Shown in pieces: positions 25,820 through 39,969 of a stretch of 64,000 nt of DNA. Both the position numbers and the translations under genes were made by a program. The notes beneath the pieces are model-generated. The model searched no databases. It was not told the DNA's origin and saw only the letters and a list, made by a program, of their open reading frames with translations. Position 1 is the stretch's first letter; the number at the start of each line of letters is the position of its first letter. The stretch comes from Hydra vulgaris. Its lineage: Eukaryota; Cnidaria; Hydrozoa; Anthoathecata; Hydridae. The stretch lies in NCBI RefSeq assembly GCF_038396675.1, contig NC_088928.1, positions 60,054,501-60,118,500 on the forward strand, in the 5' to 3' direction.

Positions 25820-28800
25820 TAAATATTTGTGTATTGTTCCTATTTTATATTTTGTTGGGTTCATGTTATGTCAGATTTATATATTCGATCTTTTTTTTTT
25901 TCTTTTTTGGTATTTTACTTCAAATGTAAACAGTGATGTCTGATATTTAACATTATTTTTCTTGTTGATGTTGCTGACATTATTTTTATTTATTTTTATT
26001 TTTTTTAATTGTTTGTTTGCATTGTTTTTGTATCATTATAAATTTAACTTTGTTAAACAAATACTTACTTTTTAAATTAATTAATTTATTTAATATTTAG
26101 GTGTCACTTGTTTGACTAGTTTTTAATTATATATGCATCTTCGAATAAAAAATCTACATCATTGATTTCTATACATTGCTGCTGCCTACTATGTTAGCTT
26201 TTGACTTGCTACTTCTTATTTTGCCATGTATTTCTATTGTAGCCACATGCAACTAATGTTTTATTAAACAACTAATGAACATAACTTTATTTATCACTAA
26301 AGAAATCTATTAAAGGCCCACTAAAGACAATCCAAATATTTTATGATTAGTGATTACTAAGTAACACTTATAGAGCTGACCAGAGGTAATAACAAGTTTT
26401 CAAGACAAACAATATATACACAGATAACATTTGGTTTTTAGTAATCTTCAAATTGATGTCGTAAAACTGTTGCAATCCTTAACTTGATACAGTTCAGAAC
26501 TGCTATAATTTTGAACTTGCTGCTCTTAGAAATCTCTTTAAGCACATTTTGGTTCTTGTTATTTATCAAAAATTATTGAACAAAAAGCAGAATAAGCAAA
26601 AATACTCAAAAAAGATTCGTGCAACATTTGTATAAACATCATATATTTTCATAAAAACTTATATTAACTTATATAAACTTATTATGTAACTTATATAAAC
26701 TTATATAACTTATATAATAGTGATGAAATGATTCAAGAAGATATTGCAGAGTTTTCAGGTGATTTAATTCTTTAATTCCTGTTTTGATTAGTGTAGCACA
26801 ACACTTTTAGATATACTCAACGTTGTTGAGCCTATGTAGAGTTCTTAACACATAAAATTATGACAAAAATACATTTTACAAACATACCTTCTTGATATAC
26901 CACCATTTCCATGAATTAGTACTTTACCTAAAATGTAAAAAACAATTCACATAATGTTTCAAGTGTAACATTTGAAACCTAAGTTTTAATAAGACTAATG
27001 AACCATGGCCTTAAAAACTAATAAGCTATGGTCTAACAAACCACGAGATTCCTTAAAATACCTTTATTATGTAAGCATTCTTCAATGAACTGCTTTACCT
27101 AGAAAAAAATTTATTTTTTTAAACTTATAAAGTTAACTTTAAAAATAAGAAATTTAGTATCTATGTAGCGGCTAAAGTAGAGTTAATTTGTACTGGTGTA
27201 ATGTTCCTAGTTTTTACCAAGTTCTCAAATTACAATAAGGTTGATAAGCAGCCTGTAAGTTTCTTTCTTTCTTTTTAGAATTTTAAAAAAACTAAAACAT
27301 AAACATTCTAGAATAAATTGTGAACATTATTAACATTAATACTAAATTGCAAAATTTTAAGCAGTTTGTTTATTGAATTTAAATTGCAAGTTTAAATAAT
27401 AGTGAGAATATAGTATTTGTAAATCATGCTAAAGAATAAAAATGAAAACAACAACTGATACACAGTGAGACCTAATCTAGAAGCTTTTTTTCTTTATTTT
27501 GCATTCAGCTCCCATGACCAAAGTGGTCACTAAAGTGGAGGAAATACGTATGTTTATATTTTTCTTCTTTTTTTAACTTTTTCTTAACCTTAAAGTACTG
27601 AAACAGAATTATATCTTTCCCTACAATTTTATTCACGTATAATTATGATAAAATTTTTAATGCAGATAAACGTGAATTCTTTGCATGCAACCTAATAAGC
27701 CACTAAATCTTCGACCTGAGGTTTGTATAGGTGGAAAGCACAGTAAAATTCCTCTTACTGAGCTGCAACAAATGCAGGTGATAAAATTCCTATGTTTATA
27801 ATAGGTAAATCAAAAATACCTTACTGATACAAAAATCAAAATAAAAGCTGGATGGATAGCATACTGCTCAAAGAGCGGATACAGGAAATTATTACAAAGT
27901 TTACAAAAGAAAAGAAGAAAGTAGTGTTTATAATAAATAACTGCCCAGCTCACCAGACAATTGATAATTTAAAATCTATTGAGCTCTTTCTTTTTTACCA
28001 ACTAACACCACTTCTAAATTTCAACAATGGGACCAGGAAGTTGTACGCTATTTGAAAGTTTAATACAGATCCTTGGCTTTGCAAAGACTGGTCATAGCTG
28101 TAGATAAAAGATAAGATCTTTCTGTTTTTTCAATTGCAAAATGATTGATCTTGCAAAAAGTGAAAACCTCCATCATTGTTAATTGTTTTGCAAAAGCAAA
28201 CTTGAAAGAACAACAGAAACCTGCCCATTCAGATGAAGATGACAACCCCTTTAAAGAGTTTCAAAATCAGATAAAAAAACTTGATAATTTTTACCCTCCA
28301 AGTATAACAGCTGATGTCATTTCTGCAGATTAAAACTTAATGAGCGCAGTACCTTTACTAACAGATGAACAGTCTATAGAAGAAGTAAAAAATGCAGCAA
28401 ATAAACATAATGCTGATGACAAGGAAGATAAAGATGATAATGTGATCGACCCAGTTTGCCTAAAAGTTGGTGATATTTGGGAGTCACTGCTAGTGTTTTA
28501 TGATTATATGTACTTCAGTCTTAATGGTGAAGATTTTCAATAAAAGCTCAATGCAGTCTCAATTATATTCAATAGAGACCTTTCTTCAAAACTAAGACAG
28601 AGTAATATAACATTTTTTAATTTATAATGTATTGTTTTTACCTTTGAGATCAAAACTTTTGATAACTCAAATTGTTTTTACTTATCACCAAAAATTTGTG
28701 TTATAGAATGCCCCGATAATTTGAACATTCACTAATTTGAACAATTCCTTGGTCCCTTATTCACTGTATAATATTATATTGTACACTGTATTATAATATA

Positions 28801-29363
28801 TTATAAATATATATTATAAAAGTGTATATACACACACAAATACAATATTTTTTCCCGCTGCTTTATTTATGCTGTTTATTTTTAAATAAATTCGATAAAT
28901 TCAAATAACCAAAATAAGAATTTTAATAAAAAAAAGCAACTGTAAAAAAACAACAACAACAAAGACAACAACAACAAAGACAACAACAACAACAACAACA
29001 AAGACAACAACAACAACAAACAACAACAACAACAAAGACAACAACGACAACAACAACAACAAAGTTTTTAAAAAGTTATTTAAAAAGTTTTTAAAAAAAT
29101 AGTTTTAAAAAATTTTTAAATTTTATATTTTTAATTAAACTTTTTAAAAATAACATATACATTTTAAAATATACATTTTAAATATGACTTCAAAGCGAAT
29201 AGATACAAGCTTATTTAAAACTTAAATTAAATCTTTTTTAATAAATGGTAATAAAAAATTTGTTTGTTTAAATTTGAATTACGTGATACCTAAACAATTT
29301 TAAAACTATCAAGCTCATTTTTTTATGTATTTAATGGCTGATGATTGCTGTGTATGGCAAGAA

Positions 29364-29437
<74 letters not shown>

Positions 29438-32090
29438 AATATTAGTAAAAGTTGTTCGTCAACTAAATAAACAATATATGGAGTATATTTTTCTTTTATT
29501 GGTTGTGCCATGGAATCTAGCTGGATTCCCTCTAATTACAATGGATAATTATAAGGTAAACCTTTCAAATTCTTTGTTTTTGTTTATAAAAAATACAACA
29601 TTTATAACCTTTGATTCAATTTACCATTTATATTTACACAGTAGAAGAATTCATTTATGTTGTTTTATTACGTTCTTTACATCATATGTAAAGTATTTAT
29701 TTAAAATTAATTGTTTAAAGTGAATTTTTTCCTTAAAAACGAATTCACTTCAATACTTCATTTACAATGTATGGGTAAAGTTTCACAACACAGTGGACCA
29801 TTACAACGTGTTGAATAATTTTTTCCCATCTTTTTATTCCAAAAGCAGGTCAGAAAGATGTGCTTTTGGATTAGAATAATGGGAAAAAGTTGTAACATCA
29901 CAAACTTGCTGTATTAATCAGGATAAATGGACTTTTATTCCTAATCTCAGTTCAAGTACAAGAAAGAAGCAGAAAACAACAATCATGGAACTTCTTGACT
30001 GATTTGAGATTACTGACAAGTTTCACGGAAGTATTTTTGTCAGTATAAACCTCCTAGATTGGTTTTATTAATAACTGAACAGAGTTGGTTCATATTTCAT
30101 TTATTGAGCCATGGAAAGGGAGAGTTCCAATGGTTAATGACCCCACTTGATCAACAAATCCCACTTTCATTGTAGCCAACAAGCTCAAAAGTAGAAGGAA
30201 AAAACCAAAGATTTTGAAAAAGTTTCTCTATAAAGTTTTGTACTAAAACTATTTTTTTATGTTGTGACATAATGAAAGATAGTAAATGCTACGTCAAATA
30301 TTAAAGAAAGACAACCTCATATGGGATTATGCTACCTCATTTACGCTACGTCAAATATTAAAGAAAGACAACCTCATGTGGGATTATGCTAACTCATTTT
30401 TAAGATAATTCTGTAGCCATTTTAAACATTAAAATTCGACCAAACGCCAGAGTTATGGAAAAAGACTGTTTAGACTAGATCAAAGAGTGAAAAAAGGCGA
30501 AAAAATTTCAGAATATGTTGTTGTTTGATTGACCTATTATTTAAGCAAATAAAGCTTAGCAATGGATTTCAATTCTTACACATGAAGTTGTCAAAAAAAA
30601 TTAACTTTTCAAAATTGATCTATAAGAAGGGTTTCCATATTTTCACTGAAAAAAGGCTCAATAAAATGCAGCATAAGAATTTGCTAAAAAATCTTTTTTG
30701 AACCAAAAAAATTCTTTTTTGAACCAAAAAAATCTTTTTTGAACCAAAAAGCAGAGAATAAACTTTTTGTTTGCACAAGATTTATTTAGAAACAGACCTG
30801 TCAAACTTTAGTTTACTGAACTATTAAATTTAAATTAAAAAGCATACTTGCGCTTTTAATATTATATTTTTTAGCAAATGCTTTCGCTACATTTTATTTT
30901 CTACTTTTTATTAATGAGTTACAGTATTTAACAATGCGAATTGTTGTTATGTAGCATTGCTATTGTTTTTGTCGCAATATTACTATTAAACAGTGTTCAG
31001 ACTACAAGAAAAAACAGGAAGAGTTGTGATTAAGTTCTCTAGTAGCAAGCAACATTGGTGCAATATTGTTACAATATTTATCTCAATGTTGGCTAAATAC
31101 TGTTAAAAATATTGCATCAATATAAAATATCCACATTTTGATATATATAGAATATATTGATTTACAATATTGGCTATATATAAACTGAAATATAATGCAA
31201 CATATTTTTTTATCGTAATTAAAAAAAAAGAGCACTTAGAGGAGGTATTGAACGCGGAACAACAGAAATTATTAGGATTCTTATGAAAAATATTTTTCAA
31301 AAGTGTGTAGTAAATCAAAAAACGTTTTTTATATCGTTACATTCCTCAAAATACAAGTGTCTTAAATCAATTTGCCTCTCTACGCAGCAGTTTATTTGTC
31401 AAAGTTCATGGTTAGGAGTCATTGGACATTGGAAGAGGGACATTGGAACAATACAAATAAATAAAAAAAAAAAGAAAAAGAGTAGCCTTTTTTACCTAGA
31501 GGAGAAACCTTGAATGTAAGTAATGTTTAGTCCATCGATGATCCAGATCACATTTAAAAGAAAATTTTTTTTAAAGTATCCAAAAAAATTCCAGAATATA
31601 TTTTCTCCTATTTCCCTCTTTATTAAAACATTCCCACAATAAGAAAGGAGGAAGGGGGGAACTGATACAGTGCTGTTTTACAAAAAACTTTTATTGTAAA
31701 CATCTAGAAAGCCAAAAAAATTAAATTCATTAAAATATAATTAACATTAAATATAATTAATATTAATACTTCATATTTAAAAAAAAAGCTTCGAAAGACA
31801 TTTTTTACTTAAACTTAATTTTTTAGTGTTGCCAGATGAAGAAGTTTCTCATGTTCTTTTCTGTTTTTTTTTTTTTGTTATAATTGGAACTTTTAACAAA
31901 AAATTGATCATAAAAAAAAACGTTTTGCAAGTTTCTTAAAGATTTATTTAATTTTAATAAAAACTAAAAAAGTTACCATTGGAAAAAATTCCATTATAGG
32001 TTCGGTAGGTGTATCAATGATGTCAAGGGTGAGATATCTATATTCAAAATAAAAATACATAAAATAAATTATCAATATGATATTTTGTAT

Positions 32091-32176
<86 letters not shown>

Positions 32177-32294
32177 TATATATATATATTTATATACATA
32201 TATACATTTATATATACATATATGGATATACATACATGAATATATACATATATATATATATATGAATATGAAAATATATATATGTATATATGTG

Positions 32295-32392
<98 letters not shown>

Positions 32393-35300
32393 TATATATA
32401 TCTTAACTTCCAAGCAACCGCTATTAGAGTTGGAAGTTACTGGAAAAGAAAATATGAAATTTATAAAGCAAGATAACAATTAACAGATGATATGAAAGAT
32501 TGCAAACTATATGAATAAGGAAAACAAGATGAACTCCAAAGAACTGATGGTAGAGGAAATAACCTAGACAAACAAGAATTTTTGGAGCACTTAGGAACAA
32601 TAACAGTAAAAGGATGAGACTTAATTGAATGACGAGTAACACAAGAAAGAATTTTAGTAGATAACACAAGAGACGCTAGCTCTTTAGAGCAGCACCCATT
32701 ATAGTATTTATTATAAAGAGAGAAAGAAGCAACATTATGTCGATGTAACAATGGTTGAAGGTTGGCTGCAAGAGCAGGTCTAACTAGTTTTAAAATGTAT
32801 TTTTGCACCTTTTCTAAAAGAGAAAGGGCATCAATTGAAGATCCAATTCATATATGTCAACAGTATTCTATACAAGTACGGATTTGAGATTTATAGAGAT
32901 AAAGAATAGAACCCAGAGTAAGAAAGTGGCAAGCACAATAAAGACATGCAACCTTAGCAGATGCTAATTTTGCAATGGATTTGATATATGGTTTCCAAGA
33001 AAGATCGTAAGTAAGAGTTAATCCTAGAAGATGAAGAGTAGATGACTCATCGAGTGCATTACCATTCATTAATATAGGAAAATCTAGACTATTGCGACAA
33101 CAGTTAGCTGAAAAAAATTGAGTTTTATCGGAAATAAAGTTCACCAGCCACTGAGAGTCTCATGCTATAGTAGAAGTGAGATACTTTTCATACTCAAATG
33201 CCCCCTCCAAGCAATCAGAGAGTACTGGCTTTTTATCGAAATAAGAATAAATTGTAGTATCATCAGCGCACAATACCACCTTAGATGTGAGAATTTCAAG
33301 GAGATTGTTAATGTAAATTTAAAAAAGTATAGGACCAAGGATAGAACTTGGAGGAACCCCTAAAGTTACAGTAAATGATGAAAAGTGCTGTCCATTGAGG
33401 ACAACTTTTATACTAAAATTGGTAATAAATAATTCAAAAGTCTTCAAGATGTTACCTGATACTCAATAAGAAAAAAGCTTATGGACAAGACCAGCATACC
33501 AAACTTTATCCAAGACTTTAAAAATATCAAGAGTGATAGCCTAAACCTCTCCACATCTATCTAATGCACATAAAACCTATCAGTTATTACCATTAACAAA
33601 TCAGCAGTAGAACAAGAAGATCAAAATCCATATTGATGATCAGAAAGTAAGTTATTAGATTCAAGATGAGAGATTAAGGGTTTGTTAACTAAAGACTTAA
33701 AGAACTTACCTGAGAATAGGAGGCTTTGGCATTAGACAAAACCTTTTTACAATGGTTTCTAGCAATAGTAAACAGACATCTGTTTTTTGCAATAGATATG
33801 GAAGTAATGATTACGATTGGAAATTGTAGCAGCACAATGAGCATTAAAGTCAACCAACAAAAATGATATTGGCTGAAAGATAGAGAGAGGGCATGGTCTA
33901 TTTAATCAGAAATAATATCAAAAAGAATTCAGTCTTGAGATGAAGGAGAGCAATATAGAACAAAAAGAAAAGTGATAGAGTAAAGCAGTGCTAAAGGAAA
34001 GCACATAAAAAAAAAGTCTGTGGACTCAAACCTAGCTTCCCAACAAATGGGTGATTTTTTAAGGATGTAAATGCCCAGGCCAAGCATGTGATTATTGGAG
34101 CCTTTATGAATTAAACAAATATAACCATCAACATTAAGATCACAAGATGAGACAGCTGAACTCAAATTAGTTTCACAAAGAGCAAGTAGGTCTGGTGAAC
34201 TTTGCAAGAGATAAGATTCAACTGAAGAAAAGTTACTTTGAAGACCACGAATATTAGTTAATGATAGATTTAGAAAACCTGGTGATGATATTTTTTACTT
34301 TTTATAGTTTTTGATATTTTTGTCATTTTTTAAATTGGTTTAAAAACTTGACTCAAAGCACAAATTGTACTCAGTACTCTATCTAATTGTACTCAGTACT
34401 CAGTACTCTATCAAATTGTACTCAGTACTCTATCTACACAACATTGTACTCAGTACTCTATCTAATAGTTCAAGCAGTTGCCTCATTACTAATAATAAAC
34501 CCTAAGCCGTAACAAAGGGCTCCAAATGTGGCCTCAACATTGCATAACAAAATGACAAACATTGACACCATCCATGCGCAACATAGCACTGTTAGTATTC
34601 TAATATTTTACAACTGTTGATAGAATCAGCCTTTCCAAGTGCTACCACAGAGTTCAAGAAACCTGACTAACAGTCGGCCTCAGAACCAAAAAACTGAGTT
34701 TTAGAGCTGTACCCTCAATATATGATAGTATAATGAGCCACTCAAGCAAAACCCATGCAATAAGTCAAGAAGATTCAGCATTCAACATCCGAAGCTGGAA
34801 ACAATGTATTATAAATACATTTATGTCAGCCTAATAGATAAAGGAGTGCAAAACTGGTCGACAGATAGAATCTGTTTACTCCTTAAGTCTTTTCCTAGGA
34901 GGCCTTCTACAAGACAGTAGACGGATGTATTTAATATCTGCCTAAGATGAGTATTTTTATCGAGACACTATCTCTAGCCTTTACTCAACCAAGAGCCCTG
35001 AGGCAGGGGTTGTGTTTAGTCAGAGTTAGCATCTCCTAAGCCTTTGCCTAAAATAGCGTATCCTACAAGAGAGCAGGACATGGTTTTGATTGTTTTTGAT
35101 ATTCTTATTCTACTACTGATTTCTTAACTGCTGTGACTGAAAGATTCTATCATGCATTAGTTGGTTGCAACACAGCAACATATCTAAAGCTTTCAATAAA
35201 GGTCTTCTCCATAAGCCTGCTTTAAATGATATATCTGGGAAAATTTTAAAAATTATTAAATCTTCTTTATGTCTTAAACTATCATTTAATACCAGTGGTG

Positions 35301-38300
35301 TTTTGGCACCGCAGTGCTTTTTTGTTCTTCTGGAACAACATTATGGAATAAATGCTGTAAATTAAATTTTCAATACTATAATCTATTATAAGTTAGTACT
35401 ACTTTTAAATCTTTTTAGCATTTCAAAATATTTTATTTTACAGCATATTTACAAATAAACAGTGCTGATATAGTTCTAATCGAACTGCACATTCTAATAT
35501 TAAATACTGTATACTAGAACTGAATACTGCAAATGAATTGATTTTTCTTTGTTATGAATTATTATTCCATGGTTGAATATAATTTCATTTTTAATAGTAT
35601 AGTTATTCTAAAACCAGCTTTTCAATTTTTAGTTTGTAAGAAACAAAATGAGCAAGAAACGAAAGCAAGATAGTTTAAATGCTTTTTTAGAAAAAAAACT
35701 CAAAATGACGAAAAACAAGAAAATTTGAGCTATAATGAGAATCAAAACAATTGATTTGTATGAAATTTTTCTTTGCACATCCTTATTTATTATCAGCATT
35801 ACCATTACCTTATTTATTCATCCTAACATAATGACTGTTTACTACTGACCTCTTCTGGAAACCATTAATACAATTGATTGCTAATCATCTGCAAAGATTG
35901 CTTCTCTTAACTGTACTCATCATTATCTCCTGTATCTCATCATCATTTTCTCCTGATAACATTCTCTACCTCTACTAATCTCTTATTCATCCCTGTATAA
36001 AATACTGTTGTCATATTTGGGCTTCTAATGATGCTCTTTCTCTTCTAGACAAGGTTTAAAAATGCATTGTAAACATGGTTGGACCTACTATCTGCCAAGC
36101 TTGAGCCTCTCTCCAGTCGTTGTGAGGTTGCATCTCTTTCTTTTTTGTACAAATACTTTCATGTCGCTGCTAAAACAGGTATCCCTAGTTCCATTGATCA
36201 AAACTTATTCTCGCTTGACTCGTAACTCAGTAAAGTCAAATCTTTTTATTATATAGCTCTTTTTTTTTATTTATATGTTCTGGTAACTTGGTTGCTTGCA
36301 GCCTTGTTAGGAGTGAATTAGATAGAAGAATATTAAAAAAAATGTAATACTTTTAAAATAATTCTATTTTTTTTTTACATAAAAACACTAATAATCTTGT
36401 TTAGTAGGAATTTAAAGTGAAATTATAGCTGAAAGATGACAGAAATGGTAACACAAATACATATATAAATATATGTATATATATATATATTAGGATTATG
36501 ACATTTTTTAAATCTGTTGTGGCCATACTTCTATAAACTGAGAAATGTTGAGTAATTGATAAAAAACTGGTTTAATGGTAGTCTAATTGCAAAAATATCC
36601 CCCCCCCCTCCCTTGATAATAATGTGATTTTTCATAAATTACATGAGGACGCATGAAGCTTATTTCCAACCCATTTATAAACAGCCACAAAAATAAATAA
36701 AACTAATTGTAAATTATATTTAGTATTTATAAACTACATATCATTGAAGTGGATCAATAAAAATAATTATTTTCAGCAAGTTAGTTTTAACACTTCACAG
36801 GTCATTCTTTCCAATAAATTTCACATTTGCATATTCCTATTTTTTTTGAATTTTGAAGGAGATCTTCCATCAATTTAACGCCTCGTTCAGCAATGATGTT
36901 TGTTCTTGAAATATGAACTACACTATCTTTTTTGCTCCAGTGTTTCATAAAGCACTTTAAAGCAGCTGTACACTTAATTTCAGTCAATGCATCAAGCATA
37001 TAGTCATGATTTATCATCAAATAATTGTTTGCTGAACCAAAGTTTTTTCTATTGATTTGCAATAAAAGTTGCTGCACTTTCAAGTTCACACCTCCATGTT
37101 GGTATAAGAAAATAGGCAAGAAGAACATATGATGCTCTAGAGTTCCATCTAGCACTATGCAATGGAGGAAGCTTGTGCCACTTAATTTTTGGTAATTTTT
37201 TATGATTCTTGAAGTAACGAAAAGCTTCACATAACTTATAAAGGATTTTGAAGCATCTCGCCATCCCAAGTTTATGTAATGATTAGGCTCAGCTTCATAT
37301 GTATAATTTTTTTGAAGATTTTCATAACTTTCCGTTAAGTCCTTCACAAATTTATAATCAAAACCAGGACTTGTTGATTTACAATTTACAAAATGATCCA
37401 AAACGTGTTTTAAAAGGAGATCCAGTATATGATGCTGACATCCTTAATATTGTGGTTTAGTAAAGCTGGTTTCCATTTCATTTTGTATTTTTACTATACC
37501 ATTTAATCTTCCTGTGTTTACTGCTGTTGTGTCACATATAATCATTGAAATACATTTCCGTGCATCAAAATCATTTAGCAATTTTTTAAAAGCTTCAAAA
37601 ATATCATTGGATTTTCCACTTTTACATTTAACAATTCCTAAGTTAATTTTCCTTTTCTCATTTTGAAGTATCACAACTTGGTTTTCAGTCTTGTTTATTA
37701 TCTTTCCATCAAAATGTAGGCAGAATTGTTCTTCTTGTACCATTTTAGCAACAATTTTCTTCATGCTTTCCCCTTGCCTTATAGTTGATCTCCATATTCC
37801 TGTCTGACTTGGAGTTTCTATTTCAATACCTTTTTCAAATAACTTTTTACAGATTCTAGCAGATTTATTTGTACTTAAAGATTCAGTTATCACAAGATTA
37901 TATGCTAACTTTGTTCTATTATATACTCTCTTTCTTGATTTTTTTAATTCCACTGGTTCATAATTGTCTTGTGAATCTAAATCTGAACCACTTTCTTCTG
38001 ATGCAGTTGAACTGCTAACCGGACAATTATTTGCTTTGCTTGTAGAAGTTGTATCTTTTGCATTACAAACTCTGATTTTTGAAGCATGTAATGACACGTG
38101 CGTGTTATTACTGTGACCAACTTCTCCTGAACTTAATAATTGTATGTTATAAAATTTTTTATCTTCCAGACTAAGCCATATGCCCTTAATATTGATGATA
38201 TCAAAAAGATCTCCAAAAACAGAGCATTCTTCATTTTTGCCAGGCTTTTTAAGATACTTGTCATGTTTTTCTATAACCTTTTCAATTTTTCTTCCAACTA

Positions 38301-39834
38301 ATTTTTTAGAAATACTTGGAAAGTTGAGTTTTTTTTTCGAAATAAGTAAATTACTTATTTCGATTGCTATCGAAATAAGTAATTTACTTATTTCGATAGC
38401 AATTAACTTTACTCTTTCTTCTCTGCTTTTTCAATTGATGCCAGGTAGTTGTAACGTCCAATAATATAGTTTTTTTTAGCATTCTATTAAATGAATCTAA
38501 TGGTTTTTCAATAAAGGGTAGAACACTTCTTGATGTTATACATTTTTCAAACAAAACTAAATTTTTTGTCCATACTCTTGAATATTTGTCAACAACAGTT
38601 TTGCTATATTTATTTGACATATTAGAAAAATCTAAAATGCATGGATAATATATGTTAATAATGTTCTATGTTTTAATATTATTTTGATAAAAATACTTTT
38701 CTTTAAAAATTTACTGTATAAATATAAAATTAATTAAAAAAGACATTGAAAAGAGTAAAGACAAAAGAAATGAGTAAAACATAAAACGCATTAGTATTAA
38801 CTATTTTCTGTATATGTGTAATTTTTCAGTTCAGACCAACACATCAAAGGTATTATAGACAAATACATACATAATTCAATTCTGAAGAATCAAATGATAC
38901 CTTTTGTAGATAAAAACATGATGGACATTCCAACAGGACAATTATCCCAAACACACATCAAAACTCGTTAAAACATGATATGTATGAAATCATTGCAATG
39001 CTCAATCTCCTAACAAAAATCCTATTGAGAATATATGGAAACAACTTGATGATAAAATACATTTACATAGTAGGTTCAGAAATACTGAAGAGTTGTATCA
39101 AGAAGAATCGTAAAATTCAAATTGCCTGGTCACAAATAAAAGTTCAAACTGACATAAATGTGCTGAGGTTATTAAGAACATAACATAAATGTACTGAGGT
39201 TATTAAGAACATAATATAAATGTATTGAGGTTATTAAGAACATAACATAAATGTACTAAGGTTATTAGGAACATAACATTAATGCACTGAGGTTATTAAG
39301 AACAATAGATATGCCATCAATTACTGATCTGGTATGCTTTTGATGATATACTCTTAAAAGTTTCTTAAGTTTGGAGTTGAAATTTTTACTTTCTGCAATT
39401 TTATTGGTATATTTATATTTCAATATATATTTACTTTACATACAACAGTTGTATACACTATATTTTACTTTAATTAAAACTATGAGATTAAAATAAAACT
39501 GAAATAGCAACTAGTGTACTTTTTTAATGCTGAACTTTATCATTTTCGTATTTATGTAACAAATTGTTACCCTATTTTTGTTACATTAATTTATATTATA
39601 TTATGGCATTTTCAGAAAACGAAGAAAGAACAATAATAAAAGAAAAAATTGCTATTCCATGTCAAATACTGAGTCAATGGAGTGACACTTCCTTGCAGCA
39701 GCAGGCTGTAAGGTAGTTGATGTATGTGCTGAAGCCCCCAGCAACAGGCTATTTCAGTGTGATGTCAGAGATTCTATCTAAACACGCGTTCATAGTTACA
39801 TACATATATACATGCACATATACATATACATATA

Positions 39835-39885
<51 letters not shown>

Positions 39886-39892
39886 TATATAT

Positions 39893-39969
<77 letters not shown>

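Noticed and set aside
32044-32483. Open frames up to 135 aa on both strands
   Set aside because: They arise from the compound TA/CATA microsatellite and do not resemble a protein.
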